A stretch of DNA of 18,588 nucleotides from RUG100 sp034927505 (GCA_034927505.1 JAYFPY010000022.1:1-18588), one strand, 5' to 3'; positions 1 to 6,756 are shown, numbered from the stretch's first letter. A program made the numbers and translations. The notes: generated by a model not told the origin, from the sequence alone.

Positions 1-67
1 GGGTGTTCTGATTATATTATACCATATTCCAGAGCATTCGACAACAGAAAAAGAAAGAAAAATCAAT

Positions 68-101
68 AAAAAAATTCCCGCTTGCGTTCAACTGCAAGGG
101 G
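68..101 (-). terminator. Possible minus-strand intrinsic terminator
   Basis: CCC-CTTGC (77-85, one bulged G) pairs with GCAAG-GGG (94-101) around an 8-base loop. On the minus strand the stem is followed by AA and then seven T (plus-strand A run 68-74). The arrangement is terminator-like only on the minus strand, yet no convincing minus-strand gene lies to its right before rplM. It may serve an unseen small RNA or be fortuitous. Confidence 0.4.
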
Positions 102-176
102 ATCAAAGATCAGCGATATTATTTTGCTGCAAAACTATGGAATATCGTCGAAGCAGGTCCAAAAGGCGAATAATCG

Positions 177-205
177 TTGACTTTTAAGGAATTAATGCGT
201 ATAAT
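177..205 (+). promoter_or_regulatory. Sigma-A promoter of rplM-rpsI
   Basis: TTGACT (177-182) and TATAAT (200-205) are separated by exactly 17 bases, close to the sigma-70/sigma-A consensus. Transcription would begin near 212, leaving a leader of about 140 nt before rplM. This strength fits ribosomal protein genes. Confidence 0.85.
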
Positions 206-211
206 GTTCAA

Positions 212-351
212 GTATCGCGTTTTAGGAGATCTCTCCGTGAAATGCGAGCTATAGCAAGTTATAGTAGTGCCGAAACAGATTATCTCACAATCCCAGTAGG
301 CAGAACCGAACAAGATCGAAAGATCCCAGTAGGCGGAAAGGAACACGAAAA
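212..351 (+). promoter_or_regulatory. Structured 5' leader of the L13-S9 operon
   Basis: The untranslated leader contains a long hairpin. TCGCGTTT (215-222) pairs with AAATGCGA (240-247, one G-U), and inside it GGAG (225-228) pairs with CTCC (233-236). A second small stem, CTATA/TATAG, follows at about 249-264. L13 operons in Firmicutes are known to carry autoregulatory leaders, so this could be one, but I cannot match it to the described family by eye. The rplM ribosome site GGAAAGGA lies at about 335-342. Bases 1-176 hold no gene I can support, only the possible minus-strand terminator at 68-101. Confidence 0.45.
290..338 (+). repeat. Tandem 16-base repeat in the rplM leader
   Basis: ATCCCAGTAGGCAGAA (290-305) recurs as ATCCCAGTAGGCGGAA (323-338), a 15/16 match with a 33-base period. 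The second copy runs into the ribosome binding site of rplM. It could be a duplicated protein-binding site on the leader RNA or a small tandem duplication. Confidence 0.7.
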
Positions 352-780
352 ATGAAATCATTTATCGCAAAACCTCATGAGGTAGAGCACAAGTGGTACG
401 TCATCGATGCTGAGGGCAAGACTCTCGGACGTATGGCCAGCACAGCAGCGGCACTCCTCAGAGGCAAGAACAAAACGATCTACACTCCGCATGTTGACTG
501 CGGCGACTATGTCATCATCATCAATGCAGAGAAGGTAGAAGTAACAGGCAAGAAGAGAAGCGACAAGATCTACGCCAGACATACAGGTTATCCGGGCGGA
601 CTCAGAGAGATGACTTTTGAACAGATGATGGAAAAGCATCCTACTGAAGTAGTAAGACATGCAGTAAAAGGCATGATGCCGAAAGGCAAGCTGGGAAGAC
701 AGATGTTCAAGAAGTTAAAAGTTTACGCAGGGCCTGAGCACGAACACGCCGCTCAGAAACCGGAAACTTTAGAAGTTTAG
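352..780 (+). CDS. rplM: 50S ribosomal protein L13
   Basis: The 142-residue product has the usual length and pattern of bacterial L13, a protein of the large ribosomal subunit that acts early in assembly. The N-terminal stretch KWYVIDAEGKTLGRMAS, the VIIINAEKVEVTGKK core, the HTGYPGG segment and the VKGMMPKGKLGRQMFKKLKVY segment are all diagnostic. The ATG at 352 is preceded by GGAAAGGA. rpsI starts 13 bases after the TAG stop, the classical L13-S9 operon. Expression is driven from the consensus promoter at 177-205 through a structured leader. Nothing is unusual in the protein. Confidence 0.98.
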   Translation: MKSFIAKPHEVEHKWYVIDAEGKTLGRMASTAAALLRGKNKTIYTPHVDCGDYVIIINAEKVEVTGKKRSDKIYARHTGYPGGLREMTFEQMMEKHPTEVVRHAVKGMMPKGKLGRQMFKKLKVYAGPEHEHAAQKPETLEV

Positions 781-793
781 GGAGGGCTGAGAA

Positions 794-1189
794 ATGGCAA
801 AAACACAGTATTACGGAACAGGCAGAAGAAAGTCATCCGTTGCCAGAGTAAGGTTGATCCCTGGCAAAGGCGACATCACTGTCAATAAGAAACCTCTGGA
901 CGATTATCTTGCATTGGAAATCGTAAAGAGAGAAGTAAAAAGACCTTTTGAAATCGCAGGATGCGAAGGAAAATTCGATGTTATCGCAACCGTACACGGC
1001 GGCGGATACACCGGACAGGCAGGCGCACTGAGACATGGTATCTCAAGAGCACTGTGCCAGGTAGACGAAGATGCTTACAGAGCACCTTTGAAGGCCGCAG
1101 GATTCCTTACGAGAGATCCTCGAATGAAGGAAAGAAAGAAATACGGCTTGAAAAAGGCCAGAAGAGCAAGTCAGTTCTCAAAGAGATAG
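794..1189 (+). CDS. rpsI: 30S ribosomal protein S9
   Basis: The 131-residue product matches bacterial S9, a small-subunit protein whose C-terminal tail reaches the P-site tRNA. Diagnostic segments are YYGTGRRKSSVARVRL at residues 5-20, HGGGYTGQAGALRHGISRAL near the middle, and the basic tail ending in QFSKR. A strong ribosome site (GGGAGGG, 780-786) precedes the ATG. It is co-transcribed with rplM and followed by a strong intrinsic terminator at 1218-1255. The stop is TAG, as for rplM, which shows that TAG is an ordinary stop codon in this genome. Confidence 0.98.
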   Translation: MAKTQYYGTGRRKSSVARVRLIPGKGDITVNKKPLDDYLALEIVKREVKRPFEIAGCEGKFDVIATVHGGGYTGQAGALRHGISRALCQVDEDAYRAPLKAAGFLTRDPRMKERKKYGLKKARRASQFSKR

Positions 1190-1217
1190 ACAGGCTCGAA
1201 TCACATTCGTGTGGAAA

Positions 1218-1255
1218 ACCCCCGAATTCCAACCCTTGGAATCGGGGGTGTTTTT
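1218..1255 (+). terminator. Intrinsic terminator of rplM-rpsI
   Basis: ACCCCCGA-TTCCAA (one bulged A, 1218-1232) pairs with TTGGAATCGGGGGT (1236-1249) around a CCC loop. G and five T follow, a long GC-rich stem with a U tract just after rpsI. Confidence 0.93.
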
Positions 1256-1270
1256 GTGGGGCGATTCATC

Positions 1271-1299
1271 TTGACCGAATGACCCCGGTGTAATATAAT
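1271..1299 (+). promoter_or_regulatory. Sigma-A promoter of the ureohydrolase gene
   Basis: TTGACC (1271-1276), a 17-base spacer and TATAAT (1294-1299). This separates the ureohydrolase from the ribosomal operon and implies a leader of roughly 110 nt. Confidence 0.85.
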
Positions 1300-1305
1300 A
1301 TACAG

Positions 1306-1410
1306 AACAAAAAAGATTTTTCTATCGCCGGGTAGAAGATTTGAGTGTTGGAATGTCGTATCGCTAGGCCTTTTTGAAGATACGATGTGGGTCCGGCACT
1401 TTTTTGGAGG
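1306..1410 (+). promoter_or_regulatory. Candidate leader switch (terminator with competing pairing)
   Basis: Hairpin A: TCTATC (1321-1326) with GGTAGA (1331-1336), loop GCCG. Hairpin B: AGTGTTGG (1344-1351) with CCGGCACT (1393-1400, two G-U pairs), topped by TCGTATC (1356-1362) with GATACGA (1379-1385), and followed directly by six T (1400-1405). B therefore has the form of an intrinsic terminator placed just before the GGAGG ribosome site (1406-1410). The loop/stem base of A, GCCGG (1327-1331), is exactly complementary to CCGGC (1393-1397) in the 3' arm of B, so the two pairings would compete. That is the logic of a riboswitch or attenuator. I do not recognise the ligand class. Confidence 0.5.
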
Positions 1411-1415
1411 TAAAA

Positions 1416-2327
1416 ATGTTAGAATATTCAAATTTCAAAGAGGCATCATGGCTCAGATGGTCAGCAGATGCGAAAGAAGATGCAAAAGTCATTATTATGG
1501 GAGTGCCTTTTGACAATGCAGTCAGTCTGAACAAAGGAGCATCCAAAGCCCCGGAACGACTTCGTGAACTGTCAGTGGATATGTCTGATACAACAGATGA
1601 TTTCAGGGTGATAAAGGAAGGTCTGATATATGACTCAGGAGATATCCACGCTGATCTGAACTGGGAGCGATATTTCAGCAAGGTCGAGGAGAGGGCGTAC
1701 GGCCTGATGAAAACAGATAACTTTTGTCTGTTCATCGGCGGAGATCATTCCGTAACGATCCCTTTGCACAGGGCTTTCGGAAAATATCAAAGAGAGAGAA
1801 ACAAAAACTGCAGAATAGGGATCATCCATTTTGACGCTCATTATGACCTGTGCGATGAATATGACGGACACAAATGGTCCCATGCATGTACGGAAGCGCG
1901 GGCCCTGGATGACGTGATCGGCGGGAAGGATCTGACTTTTGTGGGAGTAAGGGTCGCTGAAGAGGACGAACTGCAGAAAATCGCTGACAATCCCGGGATC
2001 ACAACGATCCGGGCAGTCGATGTGGATCACAGAGGGGCAGAATCAGTTGCAAAAGAACTGGCTGAACATTACAGAGATTATGATGCAGTATATCTGACCC
2101 TGGATATAGATGTGCTAGATCCGGCTTATGCGCCGGGTACGGGAACACCTTCAAGCGGTGGCCTGACCAGCATGCAGCTGATAGACATATTCAAGGATGT
2201 AATAAAGAATGTCCCGGTAAAAGCGATGGATATCGTTGAAGTCGCTCCGCCTCTTGATGTAAATGATATCACGGCATGGGCCGCTTTGAAAATGGTGCAT
2301 GAGGTTTTTTCCCATTTCAGCAAATAA
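1416..2327 (+). CDS. Ureohydrolase of the agmatinase/arginase family
   Basis: The 303-residue enzyme belongs to the dinuclear-metal ureohydrolases, which split a guanidino group and release urea (or, in formimidoylglutamase, formamide). All six metal ligands are present: His111 in GGDHS, Asp140/His142/Asp144 in HFDAHYD, and Asp230/Asp232 in LDIDVLD. The GTGTPSSGGL loop (241-250) and the Glu of VEVAPP (275) are also there. The family as a whole fits SpeB-like agmatinase, but the substrate loop (HKWSHACTEAR) is not a clear match to agmatinase, arginase or HutG, so the substrate is open; guanidinobutyrate or guanidine are alternatives. I chose the ATG at 1416 because GGAGG (1406-1410) lies 5 bases before it; an upstream in-frame ATG at 1374 lies inside the leader structure. 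No polyamine or histidine genes adjoin it. Confidence 0.85.
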   Translation: MLEYSNFKEASWLRWSADAKEDAKVIIMGVPFDNAVSLNKGASKAPERLRELSVDMSDTTDDFRVIKEGLIYDSGDIHADLNWERYFSKVEERAYGLMKTDNFCLFIGGDHSVTIPLHRAFGKYQRERNKNCRIGIIHFDAHYDLCDEYDGHKWSHACTEARALDDVIGGKDLTFVGVRVAEEDELQKIADNPGITTIRAVDVDHRGAESVAKELAEHYRDYDAVYLTLDIDVLDPAYAPGTGTPSSGGLTSMQLIDIFKDVIKNVPVKAMDIVEVAPPLDVNDITAWAALKMVHEVFSHFSK

Positions 2328-2352
2328 AAAGGACATATTTAATTTGCTTTCA

Positions 2353-2381
2353 TTACAAAGAGATGTGTGCTAACATATAAT
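2353..2381 (+). promoter_or_regulatory. Probable promoter of the DUF4177-like gene
   Basis: A perfect TATAAT (2376-2381) sits 17 bases after a weak TTACAA (2353-2358), about 48 bases before the start codon. The -10 is convincing and the -35 is poor. Confidence 0.5.
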
Positions 2382-2428
2382 TACAATTGAAAAAAGAGTT
2401 ATTTCAATGAACCGAAAGGATGGATGTT

Positions 2429-2689
2429 ATGGGATTTATGGATTCATTTAATGATGAAGAAGGCAAGGTCAACAATGGGACAGGACAGTATCGCGTAATG
2501 CAGGTAGTATTGAGAGAAAAGTTTGTGGGGAAGGGGTCCAAGAACTTCACAGAGATAGAAGACCTCTGCAACCAGCAGTATTCGGAAGGATATCGTCTGC
2601 ATACTTTTGCACAGTCCACTGCAGCATCGGCCGGATTCGGAGGCGGTGAACGTACTGTATGCAATCTTGTATTTGAACGCATAGGCTAA
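2429..2689 (+). CDS. Small DUF4177-like protein
   Basis: The product has 86 residues from the ATG at 2429, or 89 from the ATG at 2420. The later start is preferred because AAAGGA (2415-2420) then lies at normal distance, whereas the ATG at 2420 overlaps it. After a polar N-terminus comes an alternating strand (QYRVMQVVLREKF), a helix with FTEIEDLCNQQYSEGYRLHTF, and a final strand CNLVFERIG. This is the layout of DUF4177-type domains (strand, helix with a GW/GY-x-L turn, closing strand), for which no activity is known. It has no signal peptide or membrane segment. The gene ends in three consecutive in-frame TAA codons and is followed by a bidirectional terminator. Family assignment is by pattern only. 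Confidence 0.65.
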   Translation: MGFMDSFNDEEGKVNNGTGQYRVMQVVLREKFVGKGSKNFTEIEDLCNQQYSEGYRLHTFAQSTAASAGFGGGERTVCNLVFERIG

Positions 2690-2702
2690 TAATAACTGCA
2701 TG

Positions 2703-2731
2703 AAAAAGACCTGCTTTGCGGCAGGTCTTTT
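2703..2731. terminator. Bidirectional intrinsic terminator
   Basis: AAAA-GACCTGC (to 2714) pairs with GCAGGTC-TTTT (2721-2731) around TTTGCG. Runs of A before and T after make it effective for both the DUF4177-like gene (+) and the convergent CoA-transferase gene (-). Confidence 0.9.
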
Positions 2732-2751
2732 CTGTATCGTGAAAGTATATG

Positions 2752-4104
2752 CTATCTCTTGTTTGATTTTCTCCAGATGCCGATTTCTTCAGCATTGCCG
2801 ATCAGCTCATCTCTGAATTCAGGATGAGCGATGGATATGAGAGCTTCCGCTCTTTCCCAGGTACTCATTCCCTTGAGATTTACCATGCCGTATTCTGTAA
2901 CGATGTACTGGACTGCGCTCCTCGGGTCTGTACATATCGAACCGTTTGTAAGGGTAGGCACGATCCTGCTCTTTAGTTTGCCGTCCTTGCCCATCATAGA
3001 TGAAGACATGCAGATAAAGCTCTTCCCGCCTTCTGAAAGGTATGCACCCATTACGAAGTCCAGCTGTCCGCCTGTGCCGGAAATGTGTTTGATCCCTGCA
3101 GATTCTGCATTTACCTGCCCGAACAGGTCCATATCAACTGCATTATTGATGGATATGAATTTGTCCAGAGAGGATATCACATGCACGTCGTTTGTATAGT
3201 CTACAGGTGCGCCCATAACATCCGGGTTGTTGTTTACGTAGTCATAAAGTTTGTTGGTACCGCAGGCGAAAGCGAATACCTGGCGCCCCTTGTCCAGGTT
3301 CTTGTTCTTGCCGTTTATCTTGCCGGCATTGGCTATGTCTACAAATGCATCTACATACATTTCAGTGTGGACGCCAAGATCCTTAAGATCGGAGTCGGCT
3401 ATCATAGCGCCTACAGTGTTCGGCATACCGCCGATGCCCAGCTGCAGACATGCGCCGTTTGGTATTTCAGGAACGATCAGTTCAGCGACCTTGCGGTCTA
3501 CATCTGTAGCAGCGATGCTGCCCATTTCAGGGATCGGAGGATTGTCGCCTTCAACGATCATTTCAACATCTTTGATGTTGATCTCCGTTCCGTTCAGTCC
3601 AAATACCCATGGCAGGTTCTTGTTGACCTCAACGATAATATGCTTTGCTTTCGAGCAGATCGCATCCAGGTGCGAAGGTGACAGCGAAAACGAGAAATTG
3701 CCAAATCTGTCCATAGGTGGTACCTGCAGCATTACTACATCCACAGGGTCCAGATTTTCACGGTAAAAACGCGGAAGTTCGGAGTATCTCATAGGTCCGA
3801 AGAAACCCATGCCCTTCTTCATTATTTTTCTGTCCAGACCGCTGCAGTGCCACGAATGCCATGTGAAATGATCGCCTGCATCATCGGCCTTGCAGATCTC
3901 CGGCATCCATGAAGTTACACCGCCGCGGACCTTGACATCAGTCAGTTCATCCTTTCGTGCAGCGAGAGCCTTGTCCAAAGCGACAGGGTGATTCACGCAC
4001 CAGGTATAGTCGACCCAGTCTCCCGATTTCACGATTTTCACAGCCTTTTCAGGTGTTGTAAGTTTCTCCTGATACATTTTTTGATATACTTCCCGATAAT
4101 CCAT
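2752..4104 (-). CDS. but: Butyryl-CoA:acetate CoA-transferase
   Basis: The 450-residue protein belongs to the acetyl-CoA hydrolase/transferase family and most resembles the gut butyrate enzyme, which moves CoA from butyryl-CoA to acetate and so releases butyrate. Characteristic segments are DHFTWHSWH (78-86), QLGIGGMPNTVG (221-232), HTEMYVDAFVDIANAG (246-261) with the family's catalytic Glu in HTEM (248), and the glycine-rich SGTGGQLDFVMGAYLSEGG (342-360). The DHFTW-SWH and AFVDIA-AG segments correspond to conserved regions long used as markers for this gene in butyrate producers. 4-hydroxybutyrate CoA-transferase is the main alternative. The start is backed by AAAGGAG about 9 bases upstream. 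It is a single-gene unit: terminator at 2703-2731, divergent neighbour at 4289, and no butyryl-CoA synthesis genes nearby. Confidence 0.88.
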   Translation of the reverse strand: MDYREVYQKMYQEKLTTPEKAVKIVKSGDWVDYTWCVNHPVALDKALAARKDELTDVKVRGGVTSWMPEICKADDAGDHFTWHSWHCSGLDRKIMKKGMGFFGPMRYSELPRFYRENLDPVDVVMLQVPPMDRFGNFSFSLSPSHLDAICSKAKHIIVEVNKNLPWVFGLNGTEINIKDVEMIVEGDNPPIPEMGSIAATDVDRKVAELIVPEIPNGACLQLGIGGMPNTVGAMIADSDLKDLGVHTEMYVDAFVDIANAGKINGKNKNLDKGRQVFAFACGTNKLYDYVNNNPDVMGAPVDYTNDVHVISSLDKFISINNAVDMDLFGQVNAESAGIKHISGTGGQLDFVMGAYLSEGGKSFICMSSSMMGKDGKLKSRIVPTLTNGSICTDPRSAVQYIVTEYGMVNLKGMSTWERAEALISIAHPEFRDELIGNAEEIGIWRKSNKR

Positions 4105-4139
4105 TTAACAAATTCTCCTTTACAATTTATATTCTGTTT

Positions 4140-4145
4140 ATTATA
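4140..4145 (-). promoter_or_regulatory. -10 element upstream of but
   Basis: The minus strand reads TATAAT here (plus ATTATA), 36 bases before the but start codon. No good -35 hexamer lies 16-18 bases further upstream (TAAACT-like), so either the promoter is activator-dependent or the assignment is partial. Confidence 0.4.
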
Positions 4146-4227
4146 TGCCTCACAGCCTTTCAAGTTTACCTTTTTGAGCGCTAAAAGTCAATGGCTGCGG
4201 CCTGCAGCTCATCTGCGAAAAAACTGC

Positions 4228-4256
4228 TTAAACACTGCCGCCGGCAGGTGTATAAT
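4228..4256 (+). promoter_or_regulatory. Promoter of the PNPOx-like gene, with inverted repeat in the spacer
   Basis: TTAAAC (4228-4233) and TATAAT (4251-4256) are spaced by 17 bases. The spacer contains CTGCC-GCC-GGCAG (4235-4247), a short inverted repeat that could be an operator. The start codon is 33 bases downstream of the -10. Confidence 0.6.
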
Positions 4257-4288
4257 AGAAGAAATACATTATGTGAGGAGGAACAGTT

Positions 4289-4762
4289 ATGTTCAGAGAA
4301 ATGAGATTAAAGGAAAACAATCAGCTGACCCATGAGCAGGCTCTTGAAATCTTGGAAAACGGCGTCTACGGTGTGCTGGCGCTGGACGGAGACAACGGTT
4401 ATGCCTACGCTTCACCTGTCAATTACGTGTATAATGACGGCAGGATCTATTTTCACGGGGCGACGGAAGGACAGAAAGTGGATGCAATAAGGAGGAACAA
4501 AAAGGTTTCGTTCTGCGTAGTCGAGAAGGCTGAAATAGTACCGCAGGCGTTCAATTGTTTGTATCGCAGTGCGATCGCATTTGGAAAAGCGAGGATCGTT
4601 GAAGACAAGGATGAAAAACAACAGATCATGGAAATGATCATTGACAGATATTCGAAGGGGTTCGAAAAAAGCGGAAAAAAATACATCCGGGAATCCTGGG
4701 ATGAAGTAATGGCTTTTGTTATCGACACAGAACACATAACAGGCAAAAAAGGGACGCCGTAA
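4289..4762 (+). CDS. Pyridoxamine 5'-phosphate oxidase-fold flavoprotein
   Basis: The 157-residue protein has the split-barrel FMN-binding fold of the PNPOx-like/NimA family. The N-terminal MRLKENNQLTHEQALEIL leads into GVYGVLALDGDNGYAYASPVNYVYNDGRIYFHGATEGQKVDAI. That is the usual pattern of barrel strands carrying the flavin-binding positions, with the HGA-EG-K segment of small clostridial members. Relatives bind FMN, F420 or haem, and some reduce nitroimidazoles; the substrate here is unknown. AGGAGG (4276-4281) precedes the ATG. The gene is transcribed alone, divergent from but and convergent with the transporter at 4775. Confidence 0.8.
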   Translation: MFREMRLKENNQLTHEQALEILENGVYGVLALDGDNGYAYASPVNYVYNDGRIYFHGATEGQKVDAIRRNKKVSFCVVEKAEIVPQAFNCLYRSAIAFGKARIVEDKDEKQQIMEMIIDRYSKGFEKSGKKYIRESWDEVMAFVIDTEHITGKKGTP

Positions 4763-4774
4763 AGGTATATAACT

Positions 4775-5665
4775 TTATGATTCGGACAGCCGGCCTTTGA
4801 ACGGCGGCTTTAACAGGGAAATGATTATTCCTGCTGAGATGATGACTGCACCGGCGATGAAAGATACAGACATGGCTTCATGGAGCACAACGATCCCGAG
4901 GATCGATGAGGTCAGCGGCTGCACAGGATAAAACAGAGAACAGGTGCCGGCGGAGGCCATCTGCAGGCCCTTGTTCCACAGAACGTGGGCAAGGGCAGTT
5001 GCAAATATGGCCAGATACAGTATTGATATTATGACCGAAGGTGTAAATGAACACGATCGGAAATGAACTTCTATAAGGCTGGAAGGAGCCAGCAGTATCA
5101 GTGAAAGGGCGATTCCGTAAAAAGTAATGACTACAGGATCATAGTGCGCTGAAATGCTGCGGACCAGTATTGAACTGAGGGACCAGAAAAAGACGGATCC
5201 CAGTGATATCAGAAGGCCTGCGGCGTTTACGTCGCCGCTCGATGCGCCGAGAATAATATAGACTCCGCCGATAGACATCAGCACTCCTATGATCTTTGGG
5301 CCGGTTATCTTTTCTTTCAGGATCAGGAACGCCATGACAAAAATGAATACCGGATTCATGGAATTTATCAGCGCAGCCATAGAGGCATCCAGCATGTCGT
5401 TGCCGATCTGCTGGAAAGCTATGGCCAGACCGTATCCCAAAAAGCCGACAACAAGAAAGAGCATTCGATGTTCTTTTTTTACTTTCGGCAATTTATGGAA
5501 TCTGTTTTTCACGATGAAGAACAAAATCACAGATGCCAAAAGATATCTGAGGAACAGCAGAGTGACAGGGGGAACATGCTCCATGGCGGGTTTTGAAATA
5601 ACATAAAGGCTGCCCCACAGCATAAAAGTTATTGTTGGATATATATAAGCCCGGATGTTTTTCAT
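4775..5665 (-). CDS. EamA-family (DMT superfamily) transporter
   Basis: The product is 296 residues from the ATG at 5665, which has GGAGG five bases upstream. A longer reading frame to 5728 would run through the promoter region and is rejected. About ten hydrophobic segments in two five-helix repeats are seen, with typical EamA signatures: FMLWGSLYVISKPAMEHVPP and LLFLRYLLASVILF in the first half, and VFFWSLSSILVRSI plus ATALAHVLWNKGLQ in the second. Family members export metabolites or amino acids at the cytoplasmic membrane; the substrate cannot be read from sequence. The gene is divergent from a LysR regulator 109 bases away with overlapping promoters, which suggests that the regulator controls this exporter. 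Confidence 0.85.
   Translation of the reverse strand: MKNIRAYIYPTITFMLWGSLYVISKPAMEHVPPVTLLFLRYLLASVILFFIVKNRFHKLPKVKKEHRMLFLVVGFLGYGLAIAFQQIGNDMLDASMAALINSMNPVFIFVMAFLILKEKITGPKIIGVLMSIGGVYIILGASSGDVNAAGLLISLGSVFFWSLSSILVRSISAHYDPVVITFYGIALSLILLAPSSLIEVHFRSCSFTPSVIISILYLAIFATALAHVLWNKGLQMASAGTCSLFYPVQPLTSSILGIVVLHEAMSVSFIAGAVIISAGIIISLLKPPFKGRLSES
4788..4811 (+). terminator. Weak candidate terminator after the PNPOx-like gene
   Basis: AGCC-GCC (one bulged G, 4788-4795) pairs with GGCGGCT (4803-4809) and is followed by only two more T. It lies inside the 3' end of the convergent transporter gene, and the short U tract makes it doubtful. Confidence 0.3.
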
Positions 5666-5711
5666 TGCGCCCTCCTCGGATATTGTTTCGCTTGCCTTAT
5701 TTTCACCTTTA

Positions 5712-5748
5712 CTATACAATGAGAACAAAGATTAGTAAAACTATAATA
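5712..5748. promoter_or_regulatory. Overlapping divergent promoters and candidate LysR site
   Basis: For the exporter the minus strand carries TTTACT (5735-5740), a 17-base spacer and TATAGT (5712-5717). For the regulator the plus strand carries TATAAT (5743-5748) with only a weak -35. TAGT-AAA-ACTA (5734-5744) is a short perfect inverted repeat over the exporter -35 and at the edge of the regulator -10. It is a sensible place for a LysR-type operator acting on both genes. The operator role is inferred. Confidence 0.5.
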
Positions 5749-5774
5749 TTTAAAGAGGGGTATTAGCAAATCTA

Positions 5775-6635
5775 ATGAATGGATCAAGATATGAAATGCT
5801 GCTGAAGGTGATCGAGACAGGCAGCATAACCCGCACCGCCGAGTACTATAACTATACTCAGTCGGCTGTCAGCCAGGCTGTAAAACATTTGGAAGAAGAA
5901 CTGGGCGTAAGGATATTCAACAGAAAAAACAGAACGATCGAACTGACAAAAGACGGAGAGTATCTGCTGCCGGCGATCAGAGAGATCGTTACAGGAGAAA
6001 GGCAGCTGATCGACAGGACTTCTGAGATACAGAAGCTCCAGACAGGAGTGATACGCATAGGTGCATACACTAGTATGTCATGCCACTGGCTGCCTCAGAG
6101 GCTCAGTCGTTTCAGAGAAAAATATCCCAATGTGAATTTCGAACTGCGCCAGGGAGATTCACAGCTGCTCCGGGGGTGGCTGAAGGATGGAACTGTAGAT
6201 GTTTTGTTCATAATGGATCTCCACGATAAAGACTTCGATTTCATAAAATTGTTTGAGGATAAAATGGTTGTACTGGTACCGCCGGATCATCCGCTGGCAA
6301 AAAGAAAAACGATCAATGTCAAAGACCTTAAAAATCGGCAGCTGATAATGCCGGAGAGCGACTACGATATGATGCTGCAGAAAATGTTTGCAGATAGCGG
6401 ATTCGATCCGGAGATTGCTTTCATGGTAAAAGAAGATTATACAATAATGTCAATGGTGGAAAACCGACTGGGAGTCAGCATTCTTCCGGAATATGTTCTT
6501 CAGAGAAATCCATATGACATAAAAATCCTGCCGCTGAGGAAGGGATGCAAAAGAGAACTGGGCATTATGATGCGCAGAGGTGAGCCTTTGTCATGGGCGG
6601 TGGAAAAATTTATTGAGTTTGCAGTTCATTCATAA
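5775..6635 (+). CDS. LysR-family transcriptional regulator
   Basis: The 286-residue protein has the standard LysR layout. The winged helix-turn-helix covers about residues 5-62 (VIETGSITRTAEYYNYTQSA, VSQAVKHLEEELGVRIFNR, TIELTKDGEYLLP). A periplasmic-binding-like effector domain from about 88 to the end begins GVIRIGAYTSMSCHWLP and includes VDVLFIM and LGVSILPEYVL. Length is slightly under the usual 290-310. The ATG at 5775 fits the family N-terminus, although the ribosome site (GAGGGG, 5755-5760) is 14 bases away and weak. It probably senses a small molecule and regulates the divergent EamA exporter. Its 3' end overlaps by 26 bases the in-frame continuation of the convergent EAL protein. Confidence 0.92.
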   Translation: MNGSRYEMLLKVIETGSITRTAEYYNYTQSAVSQAVKHLEEELGVRIFNRKNRTIELTKDGEYLLPAIREIVTGERQLIDRTSEIQKLQTGVIRIGAYTSMSCHWLPQRLSRFREKYPNVNFELRQGDSQLLRGWLKDGTVDVLFIMDLHDKDFDFIKLFEDKMVVLVPPDHPLAKRKTINVKDLKNRQLIMPESDYDMMLQKMFADSGFDPEIAFMVKEDYTIMSMVENRLGVSILPEYVLQRNPYDIKILPLRKGCKRELGIMMRRGEPLSWAVEKFIEFAVHS

Positions 6636-6756
6636 AATCATCTGCGGGTGCGGGACGGTAATATTTGAACCCCTGGGCCAGAGGGCATTTGGCTTTCAGG
6701 ATAAGATCCTCCATGCTTTGAGAATCGATTCCTTCTGCAATGACCTGAACGCCGAT
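6610..6756 (-). pseudogene. Detached C-terminal end of the EAL domain (after an amber codon)
   Basis: In the same minus-strand frame as the gene at 6757-9492, directly after its TAG, 48 further codons read as a normal EAL C-terminus and end in TAA (6612-6610). They contain GVQVIAEGID (the AEGVE motif with its conserved Glu) and CPLAQGFKYYRPAPADDF (the QG-Y-x-x-P motif). No start codon or ribosome site suggests separate translation. It is either a remnant left by a recent nonsense mutation or a readthrough extension. Confidence 0.85.

Noticed and set aside
119..361. 80-residue minus-strand reading frame over the rplM leader
   Set aside because: Low-complexity shadow of promoter and leader; no ribosome site, no family signal, overlaps the rplM start.
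1374..1415. Upstream ATG of the ureohydrolase frame
   Set aside because: It would place the N-terminus inside the terminator-like leader; GGAGG sits just before the ATG at 1416, where the family N-terminus begins.
3085..3681. 198-residue plus-strand frame inside but
   Set aside because: Antisense to a full-length conserved enzyme; no ribosome site and no domain pattern.
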